64,000 nt of DNA, from the NCBI GenBank assembly GCA_018136815.1, contig CM030940.1, positions 1,198,313-1,262,312 of the forward strand. Reading direction: 5' to 3'. This document shows, in pieces, positions 34,786 through 45,300 of the stretch (position 1 is its first letter; the number at the start of each line of letters is the position of its first letter). Source of the DNA: Isochrysis galbana (taxonomy: Eukaryota; Haptophyta; Isochrysidales; Isochrysidaceae). The notes below the pieces were generated by a model. The model was not told where the DNA came from and searched no databases. It saw nothing but the letters and a program-made list of their open reading frames with translations. The position numbers and the translations under genes were made by a program.

Positions 34786-36370
34786 CACGGTCTCTGTCCT
34801 CCTCCTCCAGGTAAGAGCGCCCTGGTAGAGCGTGCGGCTCGGAGGGACGGCGGCTGTAGCGCTGCACGTACGGTCACTGGACGCACCGCCCACCCTAAGC
34901 CGAGAGCGGGGAGGAGGGAGTGGAAGAGAAGGGAGAGAGCAGCGAGGCCACCTCCGCACGCACGCGCGCGCGCCGCCGTCGGGCGGTCGGGCGCACGATC
35001 TCGCGGGTTCCGCTGGCACGCAGCCCGTCCGCATCCGACTTCGACTTCTCGCTATTTTCGAATCTTCTCTACTACTCATAGGTAATTGGTAAAGCCTTGC
35101 TGCTTCTACTATCCTAGATGGGAAATACGTATTTACCGTATTTGGGCGCATACATATGTGTTTGTTAGCCGCGTCCTGGGTTGTAGGACTCCAACGGATT
35201 TGCAATGTATTTCGCCGGAGGCCTAATATAGGCCCTAGCACCAGCACGTGCACCTACGCCTACGCACCTACCATATTCCATATTTCCCATCTAGGGCTAC
35301 TATTGTTCTACTTCTACCATTCTAGTACCACTATTACACTATTACAACTAGCCACTAGTAAGAAGAATTTTATCTGTCCATGGCACCCATCTCAGCGACT
35401 TCTCTTGTCTCTTGTATTATGTATTATATACAAAACTAATTCTTTATTACTTGGTTGTTGGTTGTCATAGAGATAGATAGAGGATAGAGGAGGAAGGAGG
35501 GCACGCTCCCTCTCCCAGCTCCCAGTCCCCCCCTTACGACCCCCTGCTGATAGGGGATGGGGGGGGGGGGGGGGGCGCCCACCCTCCTGCCATGCCACTT
35601 GGCATGCGAGAGGGCCTTGCCACACCTGCCCGGACCCTCCCTGAGGGTTGGGTCATACGGGCGCGCCTCCTCCTCGGGTGGCGGTGCCGCCTCCTCGGTA
35701 CATTTACCGGGTGGGGGCGGCGCGGGCGGTGGTGCCGCCGCCCCCTCCTCGGCGCACAGACCGAGTGGTGCCGCCGCATCCTCGTATCCTCGTCGGCGTA
35801 CAGCTTCACACCGGGCGGCTCCTCGACGCACAGACCAGCCGGCGGTGCGCGGTGCGGCCTCCTTCCCGTACCCGGGTCCGGGTGCCTCATCGCCTCATCC
35901 TCGTCGGCGTAACTAAGTTTATACTTAGTTCGCCCATGGGGGGGCACGAGCCCCCCTCTCTCTCCACTCCTCCCTTGCCATGGGGGAGGAACCACCCACT
36001 CTCCTGGCACGCCCGATGGCCTGCCAGGAGCACACTGCCATGCTGACCCATCCCTCTCCCCACAGGCACGCCTGATTCGCCCGCCCTGGCCTGTCGTGGC
36101 CAGCCCATCTCTCGTCTGACCAGCCCCTCCTCCCCCTGGCAAGGATGGTCCGTAAGCTTGTAAGCTTACACCACTTTCGAGCTGACACTTCCATCCGTAC
36201 TGATATCAGCTTACAAGAGTGTTTGTAAGCTTAGACGGAACTAAAGTGCACCGTGTGTAAGCTATTAATAGCCCACAACCCACAGCCCATAGACGCAGGC
36301 ACGTGAGTTGGCACTCTGCACGCGCGCGCGCGCGCGCGCGCGCGCACCACACTATACACACACCACACAC
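34786..36370. other. Intergenic, repeats
   Basis: 35540-35905 is GC-rich repetitive DNA with Pro/Glu-coding frames on both strands and no family. 35799-35882 is duplicated at 36884-36966 (gtcggcgtacagcttcac...). 35911-36140 is a 3'-truncated family-2 repeat starting with the palindrome aactaagtttatacttagtt. (GC)n at 36324-36345. No supported gene. Confidence 0.5.
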
Positions 36371-36880
36371 TTATTCGGAATCCGACTCATCGTCCGGCTC
36401 CTCGGGGACCATTTCAATCTCCCAAGGCATTACAGCGGCCTCCCATTCCTCAAGCTTAGCCTCGAGGGACAGATTTGTGTGGGCCCTCACGAGCCGCTCG
36501 ACAGTCTTCTGCCCAAGACGATTGCGTTTCTTTGAATGGATCCATCCTTCAATCGACCACGAGTGCTCGCAACCAGACGCTGAACACTCCATCGAGAGGA
36601 GGGGCATCACTGCCCACGCCAAGTGCTTCCAAGGGTGGATATAGACCTTGGCCCACTTGTGTGCAGCCATCGCCTTACCGTGCGCCGAGAATGCGTATTG
36701 GTCACAGAGATCGTGCGAGCCACAGACAAGTGCCTCCTCGTAGTCAGCCAACTCACTCACCAGCACCGAGTACGGGTGATCCTCGTTCGACATTTGGCGC
36801 AACACTGCTCGCACCTGTCTCTCCTCGTCAGTTGAAGAGTCGCGCCTACAAAATTCTGGCTCGAAGCGGTACGCGGCAGT
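36371..36880 (-). pseudogene. hAT transposase C-terminal fragment
   Basis: About 165 residues ending in a natural stop at 36371. Sequence runs EERQVRAVLRQMSNEDHPYS, WKHLAWAVMPLLSMECSASG, CEHSWSIEGWIHSKKRNRLG, and TVERLVRAHTNLSLEAKLEE. The pattern SASxCExSWSxxxxIHSKKRNRL with LVxxHxNL is the hAT C-terminal dimerisation domain of the plant-type lineage. Upstream (beyond about 36880) the frame runs into the 84-bp duplicated GC-rich block, so the N-terminal part including the catalytic core is lost. Different from the fragment at 4910-5283. Confidence 0.8.
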
Positions 36881-38159
36881 CCGTCGGCGTACAGCTTCAC
36901 CCCGGGCGGCTCCTCGACGCACAGACCCGCCGGCGGTGCGGCCTCCTTCTCGTTCTCGTACCCGGGTGGCGTAAGACCGGGCGGTGGTGCCGCCTCGCCA
37001 ACAACTCAGCACCGACTAGGCGCCCACCGACAAAGTGGCGAAAGGAAGACGAAGAAGATGAAGACGGTCGACAGGCATGGGGAGGGGGAGGGGGGCGGCG
37101 TCCAGCACGGCATCAAGAGGCCAACTTCATCAGACTCAGCGTCAAGAGCGCCACGTAAGAGCACCGATGGCGTAAGGCATTGCGTAAGAGCACCGCGCGT
37201 AGCACCGATAGCGTAAGGCATCGCGTAAGGCATCGCGTAAGAGCACCGCGTAAGAGCACTGCGTAAGAGCACCGCGTGCAGTCCAGTCGAAGATGTGCTA
37301 CGGATGGCTGGATGGACTTGAGATTCATGACGAGCGGTTCGCGTTCTCCGCGCACGAGGTTGGCAGCTGGGATGGTGGTATTGTTTAAGGACTTCATCAG
37401 GCTGACGGTGGCGACGATGAAGATGACGCATTCGTTCGCGTCGTCACCGTCGGCGCGCGCCATGGTGTCGACGCGTTGGTCCTCCTCGTCGTCGTCACTG
37501 CGGACGTGGTGCGTGGTGCGGCGGCTTCTTCTTGGGCTGCTTACCACGGTAGAGTTGATGTTCGGGCCGGGGGGAAGGCTGCCCTCCCTTCTTTCTTTCT
37601 TCTTTCAATATTTAGAATAGAATTCATCCTCTCACGGCCAGACGCTAAGATGCCCCCACCATTCAAAGCACCGCACTCTGTGAATTGGTGTCTACGCGTT
37701 GCAAAGGAGCTATGGCTGTGGATTATGAGGTCGAAACCCACTTGCGACTCGCACTCGATTTCCGCTCGAAGCCACGAGCGAGCGCACCGAGACCAATTAA
37801 ATTAGGAGTAGCAACGGTGTATCGGCGGCAGTTGGGAGGGCCGCTCGGGTGCGGGGGAATGGAAACCACCTTCCACGTCCATGCTCCATCACGCCTCATT
37901 GTACACTCTTGCGAAGAAGCGGTGTGAGGTACGCTTAGAAAGATTTCAGCCACTCGGAGCTTTGGTGGAGAGGTAGCACAGGTGGAAAGTGTAGGAAAGT
38001 GTAGATCGGACCAAGGCCACGAGAGGTGGGCTAGCCTTGCCGTCGCTGACATGTGTAGCAGAAGCGACAAGTTCAAGTTGTATAAGCCATAGGAGCAGCT
38101 GCAGCGAAGGAGCGCTCGTGATGCAGCAAGGCGAGTTGCGCCGAAATGAACGGGAGTGC
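36881..38159. other. Intergenic, minisatellite
   Basis: 37150-37275 is a tandem array of a roughly 14-bp unit (gcgtaagagcaccg and the variant gcgtaaggcatc). Minus-strand frame 37300-37465 contains a protein-like stretch (ANECVIFIVATVSLMKSLNN, NLVRGEREPLVMNLKSIQP) not assignable to a family; perhaps another element fragment. No confirmed gene. Confidence 0.45.
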
Positions 38160-39176
38160 TTACCAGTGCCCTGGTGGCGGGAAGGGTCCCACCTCACCAT
38201 CACCACTTGCATAGAGGCTCTCGTCACTCATCAAGGCATTGAGCGCTTGACTTACCGATTTGACTCGATCCAGCACTGCATTGCGTCCAGTGCTCTCTAG
38301 CTGCGCACCCCATCGCGCAATAAACTTATCAGGATGCCAGCGACGCTGTTCCGCCTGCAGAATCTTTCGGCGCGCAGCTGCATCAATATTTCCGCCTCCT
38401 GACGGCAGGATGACCTTGGCAACCTTCATTGCGTACTGTGCATCGCCACTGGCGCCCGCAGTAGGAGCATCGCATGGCCACGGGATGTCAACCATCGATA
38501 ATTCGTCCCCAAGCTGCAAGAATTGGCGCCAACGCGCCTCGTACGCCTCGTGCGCAACCTTCAGCTCGTCTGCAGCTCTCCTCTTTTTCACGTCCTCTCG
38601 CCGCTTCGCCTCAGCTTCTTCCTCGTCGAGTACGGCCTGCTGCCATCGAAGACGCTCGGCTTCTACCTCAGCGCGCCGCTCACGTACTTTTCGTAAACGC
38701 TCGTACCTTGCATTTTCTTGATTTGCGGTCCGCTGCGCTCTCATCTCTTCCATCTGATTCGCAACGTCAGCGAACCAATCGCCACTCATCTGGCCAGCCG
38801 TCTCCAGATCCTCGGCCCAGCCGAAGCCTCCCTCATCGGCCTCAGCCAGCGCCTCCTCGCGCAGCCTGGCCTCAAACGAGTCATCAAACATCCGAGCAGC
38901 CGCAGCCTCATGGGCCTCATGCCGCGAATGATGATACTTGCTCGATCCTAAGCCGCCGTCCTCAGGTTTACCCCTATGCTGGCGTCGATAGCGGCTCGAC
39001 TCTTTCTTGTCCTCTTTCCTCGCGCGCTTGCGCTCCTTGCGCTCGCGCTTCGCGGCCTTGCGTGCGCGCCGACGCTTCTCATCCTTGCGCGAACGCCGCT
39101 CCTCTCTCCGACGCCTGGCCGAGCTGCAGCTGCTGCTGTGGCTGCTGCTCTCGCTTGAGAAATGGCCCGAGGACAT
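38160..39176 (-). CDS. NFKBIL1-like protein (C-terminal conserved J-like domain)
   Basis: Single exon, 338 aa, from ATG 39176 (MSSGHFSSESSSHSS). The N-terminus is Ser-rich, then strongly basic (RRRREERRSRKDEKRRRARK), typical of nuclear splicing-associated proteins. The middle is coiled coil (EARLREEALAEADEGG ... RRAEVEAERLRWQQ). The C-terminal block VAKVILPSGGGNIDAAARR, then KILQAEQRRWHPDKFIARWG, is diagnostic of the NF-kappa-B-inhibitor-like 1 family; it resembles a J domain with HPD embedded in WHPDKF. Animal NFKBIL1 also has ankyrin repeats, absent here as in plant and protist homologues. Family role: pre-mRNA processing. Upstream in-frame ATGs exist to 39596, but that region is microsatellite. 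Confidence 0.88.
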   Translation of the reverse strand: MSSGHFSSESSSHSSSCSSARRRREERRSRKDEKRRRARKAAKRERKERKRARKEDKKESSRYRRQHRGKPEDGGLGSSKYHHSRHEAHEAAAARMFDDSFEARLREEALAEADEGGFGWAEDLETAGQMSGDWFADVANQMEEMRAQRTANQENARYERLRKVRERRAEVEAERLRWQQAVLDEEEAEAKRREDVKKRRAADELKVAHEAYEARWRQFLQLGDELSMVDIPWPCDAPTAGASGDAQYAMKVAKVILPSGGGNIDAAARRKILQAEQRRWHPDKFIARWGAQLESTGRNAVLDRVKSVSQALNALMSDESLYASGDGEVGPFPPPGHW

Positions 39177-40030
39177 TGGCTCGGGAATGCACGGGGTAGG
39201 CAGAGGGAAGGACCAAGGCTGGGGAAGTTGCCAACGGCACAGGCGAGAGGAGTGGTGGGCAAGGTGGGGAGGGGGAGGCGGAGGCGGAGGGAGCAGGAAA
39301 GCGAGAGGCGGCGAAGGGCGTGGGAGAGGGAGAGGATTAGGGAGAGGGAGAGGATTAGGGAGAGGGAGAGCGAGAGCGAGAGCGAGAGCGAGAGGCAGAG
39401 GGAGAGCGAGTGGCAGCCAGAACGATGCGAGCGCGCGAGAGGCGCGAAATGGACGTGGTCGGATGCTATTTGGTAGGTGATAGGACAGGATTCTAACACT
39501 AGTACGAGTGGGGCTCTGCTGACAGACTGATAGTTTATACCTAGGGAAGCTTAACCTCATGTTTGTGTGGTTGGATTGCCTGGTAGAGATACTCATCCCT
39601 GCCTTTGCTTGCCTGAAGTCAGTCCATCACGATGAGGCCGCATTGCGGCCCCCTCGGGCTCTGTGGCTTGAGGAGGAGAGATTGCAGCGCGGTGAGGCGC
39701 GCATGCGCGCATCCTGAGGATGCATCCTGTTACTTTCTATACTCTATACTTCACAACACGCGATACAAGAAAACCATAGCGCGGTCGGTGGCTCAACAGC
39801 GTCATCCAGGGCGCGCTCTTGCTCAACGACCCCGAGAACGATAGTAAGCCTGTAGCCTTTACACATTTGGGTCTAGCTATCTTAGCACTGCACAGCGGAC
39901 ATTCGATGGCTCAAACCAGTCTGCAGCTGTAGTTGTAGCTGTAGTCTGTCCCACTTTCACTTTTGACGGGGCTCGGCTTATCTTTTAGAATACTCTGTGG
40001 CTTCGAGCGCGGCGAGGGTCGGTAGGCAGG
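39177..40030. other. Intergenic
   Basis: Microsatellite purine tract at 39260-39415. At 39776-39850 the plus strand reads WLNSVIQGALLLNDPENDSK, resembling ALDVLIKSAILLDDPDHDME in the ORF at 50808-51230, so probably a scrap of the same element. No supported gene. Confidence 0.4.
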
Positions 40031-41536
40031 ATGGGCGGGCGCGCGGTGGCTCCTCTGCGCGAGCTGGCGCTTCTCGAGCTTTGCCGGAGCTGGAGGCCTT
40101 CACGCTCGCTCGCGGGACTGCCCGCCGAGCTCTCACGCACCGTATGGGACCAACTCAAGGCGCAACACGTGCGGCAGGCCCAACAGGCCGCCGAGGACGC
40201 CCCGCCCCCGCCGATCCCCTGCTCGCTCATGTTTCCTCTCGTACGCGATGTGTGGCGGGTGAGTGAGCTAGACCTGTCGGACTCTGGCCGGTGGATCACG
40301 GACCACTCGCTCGGTGCACTCGTCTACCTCCACGGCCTCAAGACGCTCCGGCTAACCATGTGCCGCTTCGTCAGCGATACGGGCGTCGCGCAGCTCGCAC
40401 GGTGTGTCTCCCTGTCAACGCTCGATCTCTCGTGGACTGAGCTGGGCGACACCGCGCTGCCCTATCTGGCTGGCTGTCGGGGGCTCACCTCGATCAATCT
40501 AACAGGGCTTGCTGGTGTGACCGACCGTGGAGTCTCTGCGCTGCTCACGCTCACGGGCATGCGCCGTCTCGCCCTCGCCGCAACCAGCATTGGCGACGCA
40601 GCACTCGACTACCTGACATACTACCTGCGCTTCCCGGAGGCGAACACAGCCGGGGCGTACGGCTTCCGTAGGCTCCAGTGGTTGGAGCTGTCGAACACGC
40701 GCATCACTGATGCTGGTGTCGGCAAACTCACTGCCATCCTAGAAGATGGGAAGCCGTATGGCAAAGTAAGTTGCTAAGCCCGTGATTTTCGCAGGCTGGA
40801 TGTGCAACCAATGGAACTTGCACACTCGCAGTTTGGTCGTTTGAGGGGAGCCAGTGAAGCTATGAAGCCCCCTTGCCATCAACATGGCCATGGGGCTCGC
40901 GCGAGCCTGGATGTCTGGCTTCCAGCACCACTGGCCAGTCTCCATTTGTGAAACTGTGCCTCCCTCCCCCTCGATGCAGGTTTTCCATGAATTGGAGTAC
41001 CTTGCTTTGTCCATGACGACCGGCGTGGGGCCTTCCGCAATCAGACAGGTCAGCGCGGGGCTGTCCCCATCAGACCCGATCATACCGGCAGCATCTATGT
41101 CGCTATCCGACATTCGCTACGCCGCAAATGCTGATCCCGCCGGCCTCTGCACAATTGCATCATCGCCCCCAAACGCCCTAGACGTGCCTCTTGTGCATCT
41201 CGAAACCAAGCACCCATATAGTACGCGAGGCCTTTCTTTCATGCAATGCAGGTGCGTGTGAAATACGGATTCGATGCCCCCCTGCCGAATGCACAGCGCA
41301 CTCTCGCCAAATCCAACGCAGTGGCGTTGCAGGCGGCGGATTGGGTCATTCGCTTCCGCCCAACCAAAGAGCGCCAGCTTCCGGCTCCGAAACGGTCATG
41401 GGAGGAAACAAGAATCGTTTCCTATGTTGCTGCATACACCCGCGAAATGGCGAATGCTGCGGCCAATGCGCCGCCGCCGCTGCCGAGTGCCGCGTCTGGT
41501 GATGAAAACCAGTCGAGCAAGCGTCAAAAAGTGTGA
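40031..41536 (+). CDS. Leucine-rich repeat protein (AMN1/FBXL type)
   Basis: Exons 40031-40765, 40980-41048, 41252-41536, phase 0 junctions, 362 aa. Cysteine-containing-type LRRs from about residue 78: VSELDLSDSGRWITDHSLGA, LKTLRLTMCRFVSDTGVAQL, LSTLDLSWTELGDTALPYLA, LTSINLTGLAGVTDRGVSAL, MRRLALAATSIGDAALDYL, LQWLELSNTRITDAGVGKL. The second exon continues with LEYLALSMT. No F-box is evident N-terminally. The C-terminal exon (YGFDAPLPNAQRTLAKSNAV ... SSKRQKV) is basic at its end, possibly a nuclear signal. Such repeats mediate protein binding; no partner can be named. Confidence 0.85.
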
Positions 41537-42972
41537 TGAGTGCTACGACAAAAGTGACTGGTATAAGTAGTAGCTAATTGTAGCCCGTCATGCAGGGAGC
41601 GGCTAGCTAGCGGCAGCGCGCCAACTGCACTACTATGAATCAACGAGAAAAATAATGATAAATAATGCTATATCCCAGCCTCCCCCACTAGCTAATTGTG
41701 GACACAACTTTTCAACCCCTGGATTCCCGCCATGCCTGGCACGAACCCAGGTGTCCGAGTGACATCGGGATCGGGGGGGGAGGGGCACTGCCCCCTTCCC
41801 TCGATGTTTCTCCCCCCTCTAGTGCCAGTGCACGTACCGACCATGCGCACTTCAACGTGCCCTTTCCTCTGGGCTCCACGATGGGTGGGAAACCCCTTTC
41901 GGCGGGCCGTAAAACTACGCGCGCGAGGAGCGTGGGGTGGGGGAGGCTCCAAGGCTTGTTCAAGGCACCACCACTTCTTGGAGCGGCTAGACGGGAATAG
42001 GTGTACGATTAAGTACTCCATACTGCGTAATCGGTTGGGATCGCGCTTAGCGATAGATTTGACAAGTTGGAAGTTGGCGATGCCGGCCAAAAAAACGAAA
42101 AACGGAACCTCGGGTTGCACTTTCTAAGTTGGGCCCGAGTGCGCCTCGGAGGAGTCCCCGAACCCCGAACAGGGGTGGCGAATCGACGGTCTACCCTCCA
42201 AAGTGTGGGTGCTCCTATAGTTTTATACCAAAATGGGGGTGCGTGGGGGTGAGCACAAAAACTGGGCCTCAGGTTGCACCAACTCAAGCGCCGAGCTAGA
42301 CACGGAACCTATGTCCTAAATGCATTAGGCTATGCCACCCCATATCGCCCCCCCCTCTCCCAAGATTTTGCAATTGAATATCGGGTACGATGAGACGACG
42401 AGCGACATGGTTCAAGCACCCACGCAACCCATGACCCATGATGGCAAGCGAGTGTGTGAGCGGCCGTGTACAGAGCACGCTCAGGCAACCAAGCTTCCGG
42501 TGTCCTTATCGATTTACTCAGTACACTCTGAAGCAGCCTGCAATCGCACCATCACGTGCTGTCGGAAGAGTGCGTGTGGCTCGGCCAGCGGTATAAGGAG
42601 TGCAGAACCTCAAGCGATTCGTCGGAAGCCTAAGCGCACGCGAGAGAAGGCTTGAACCGCCCGAATCGGGTCGGCAGCGGCCCTCCACCGTTCCCAGGAT
42701 GGGACTGTGGGCAAGAGTGCCAGAATGGCTGATGAGACAAGGTGCAGCGCTTCTGGCGGAAAGCTTGCTCGCGGCAGCTCTCGGAAAAGGCGAGTGTCTG
42801 AAGGAAAACATCATGCGAAATGATGGCAAGAACCTGCAGGTCAAATGGAGGAAGCCTAGCGAGTCGCAAGATTCACAGAGCAACAACATTCGCCATGTCA
42901 ACCATTGTCTCTTCAAGCTCTCGAATAAAATGGACGCAGCGACTTTGAGACGTAGCCCCCAACGCAGTGCAC
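41537..42972. other. Intergenic, repeat
   Basis: 41685-41820 is the partner of the repeat at 21580-21720. A G run at 41774-41781. The section 42060-42290 carries 'ggttgcac' words in direct orientation. No supported gene. Confidence 0.45.
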
Positions 42973-43388
42973 CTAGAATACAAAGTCGCCGGTAAGCGCT
43001 CGCTCAATGGCCTCGGCAACACCGTCCTGCTCGTTACATGCCACCTGGTGCTTGGCGACGCGCTTAAGCTTCGGCGTAGCATTGCCCATTGCCACTGAGC
43101 ACCCAACGAGCCGCATCATTTCGATGTCGTTGTCGCCATCACCTACCGCCATTACCGACTTGGGATCAATGTGCATCGAACGCAAGAGCTGAGAGACGCC
43201 ATATCCCTTTGAGCCCCCGCGAGGCAACACCTCAAGGGTCCAATCAAGCGCCTTTACGACGCGCGCAGGGCGGAAGCGCAGCGCCGACTCCAGTCGTGAA
43301 CGTAGAGCCGGAATCTCAGGCTCGGAGGCAAGCACGAGGAGTTTATTGCAGTTGGCGTATGCCTGCTCAAGTTCCAGGCCGTCGAGCG
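42973..43388 (-). CDS. Cof-type HAD-superfamily phosphatase, C-terminal part (gap-truncated)
   Basis: Open frame from the gap edge to the stop at 42973, 138 codons: LDGLELEQAYANCNKLLVLA, then LEVLPRGGSKGYGVSQLLRS (HAD motif III Lys region), MAVGDGDNDIEMMRLVGCSV (motif IV, GDGxND) and AMGNATPKLKRVAKHQVACN, ending with GVAEAIERAL. These are hallmarks of Cof/YidA-type class IIB sugar-phosphate phosphatases. Motifs I (DxDGT) and II are missing, in or beyond the N run. Minus-strand sequence right of the gap (43489-43660) does not obviously continue the family. Substrate unknown. Confidence 0.9.
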
Positions 43389-43488
43389 NNNNNNNNNNNN
43401 NNNNNNNNNNNNNNNNNNNNNNNNNNNNNNNNNNNNNNNNNNNNNNNNNNNNNNNNNNNNNNNNNNNNNNNNNNNNNNNNNNNNNNNN
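43389..43488. other. Assembly gap (100 N)
   Basis: Placeholder gap interrupting the HAD gene. Confidence 0.98.
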
Positions 43489-43982
43489 GTGGATCGCGCG
43501 CGAAGGCCACGCCTATCAGCGCCGCTTCAACGCGTGAACCGAGGCGTTCACCTTCGCGGCAGAATGCCGCGTGTGGGGCGTCGCGCCTGGCGACGGCGAG
43601 CCGACGCTCTGCATCGGCACCACGGCAAAGTCGCGTTCCGTCAAAAGAGGGTACTGCTTGACAAAATCGTGTTTCTTTTGTATATAGATTGTATTTTTTA
43701 TTGTACATGTGTCTACGGGGGCACGTGGAGCAATCACGGCCGCGGCGACTTCCCTATTGTCTCTTACTGGCGGTAGACCCATAGCGGATATAGAGATTCA
43801 AGCAAACGAGACTCCTCGCCGTCCTCGATACCGCGCAAAGCAAGCAGAGCCCCATGGGACCACCTGCAAACACTTCTGGATGGATTTCAATGGCAAAGTG
43901 GTTATGCTCGGGTGGCTGGAGGAAGCGCACCGCGTGAATGCACACACCAAGTTTCGTTACACGTCTATAGCATAGCGTTTTC

Positions 43983-44740
43983 AACTAAGTTTATACTTAG
44001 TTCGCCCATGGGGGGGCACGAGCCCCCCCCTCTCTCCACTCCTCCCCTGCCATGGGGGAGGAACCACCCACTCTCCTGGCGTGCCTGATGGCTTGCCAGG
44101 AGGCCACTGCCCTGCTGACCCACTCTCTCCCTGACAGGCTCGCCTGATTCGCGCGTCCTGGCCCCTCGTGGCCAGCCCATCGCTCCAATCCCCCCTCCCC
44201 CCTTGTTCGACAGGCAGACAGGTGCAGAGTGGGGGCCCCTGAGGCCCAGGAGCGCCAGCGAGGGAGAGGCAGGGGAGGCCAGGGCCCAGCCCCAGCCTCC
44301 TCTGCCCCCTGAGCTGGCCTCCAGGGGCCTCCAGGGGCCAGGGGTCGCCAGGGGCAGCTGCATGCCTGTCGCAGGCGCGCCATCGCGCGTGCCTGCAGGA
44401 GAGGGGAGAGAGCGCGCGGAGAAGGGGGTGGGCGGAGCGAGGGCTCCGCTCACCGGAAAATATGTAAGTCCCGCACCTGTTTACAGGAGAAGTCGGGACT
44501 GAGGACGCCGCCAGCCCGGTAGGCATAGGAGGAAGGGGGGAACGGATCACCGGGGGGGGGCGCGGGCCACCGACCATATCTAAGCCCTTTTCCCCTATCC
44601 CCCTAGTAGTGCACGGGGGGAGTCGCCTGATGGCGGGGGGGAAAGGGCCGGGAGAGAGGGGGTGTAGAAAGGTTTGCTGCGTGAGTAGAAAGTAGAGGGT
44701 CCACGGCCGCGTGTGCGGTGAGACTATTAAGAAGTTAAAT
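43983..44740 (+). mobile_element. Retroelement insertion (family-2 repeat), 758 bp, 16-bp target-site duplication
   Basis: Flanked by identical ATAGCATAGCGTTTTC at 43967-43982 and 44741-44756. It begins with the palindrome aactaagtttatacttagtt and a GC-rich 5' part shared with 35911-36140 and, reversed, 31990-32409. Its last about 160 bp (44580-44740) share the 3' module of the SINE-like element at 31115-31396, ending gagactattaagaagttaaat. No convincing ORF. The long duplication indicates reverse-transcriptase-mediated insertion. Confidence 0.82.
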
Positions 44741-44899
44741 ATAGCATAGCGTTTTCGTACATAACGTTAGCACGAGGTTGGATGGTGTGCAGTGCAAATG
44801 CACAGTGTGCGCTTCGCGTACGCGGAATGGCTGGTTCAGTTTTGTTCGGAAATTGGGGGGGGGGGGGGCAAGCGCGATCAAGCCGGGTTCTGATGGCAC

Positions 44900-45300
44900 T
44901 AGTCCTGCTCCTCTCGTACGCCTTGATGCCCACATCGGAGAGACGATTCGTCTTTGCAGGATTTCAAGACACTCAAGCACGGAGCATCATCGATCGTTGG
45001 GTTCCCATGAGAGTAGACTCACTACAAAAGTACGTTAGCGCACGTAAGGTGCTTGCAACGCCAGGGTCTTTCATCGTCGCCTCCTCTGAGGTGGGCTACT
45101 CGAATTGCAGACTTTCAGTGCTCGTCTTCGACAAGGAGGTGAACGAGCATCGTCTCCGCATGTGCCTGTAGAATACCAAGATGAATGCCGAGTTGCGCAA
45201 GCAATGCTTGAATGAGGCCCTGCAGTGGCACGAGGATGTCTTCTCCATCCAGTTCCTCATCGCTTTGGAAGACCCTGTTGACCCTGTTCAAACTGAGTGA
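44900..45300 (+). pseudogene. Unidentified ORF with an in-frame TAG
   Basis: Plus-strand frame: RRFVFAGFQDTQARSIIDRW, then SLQKYVSARKVLATPGSFIV, ASSEVGYSNCRLSVLVFDKE, then a TAG at 45169, after which the same frame continues QCLNEALQWHEDVFSIQFLI to a TGA at 45298. Text on both sides of the TAG looks like real protein, so this is probably a decayed gene. It overlaps tail-to-tail (45257-45300) with the AT-rich ORF on the other strand. No family recognised. Confidence 0.4.

Noticed and set aside
37685..37927. 80-aa plus-strand ORF left of the NFKBIL1-like gene
   Set aside because: No recognisable family, equally open on the opposite strand, and no supporting splice context.
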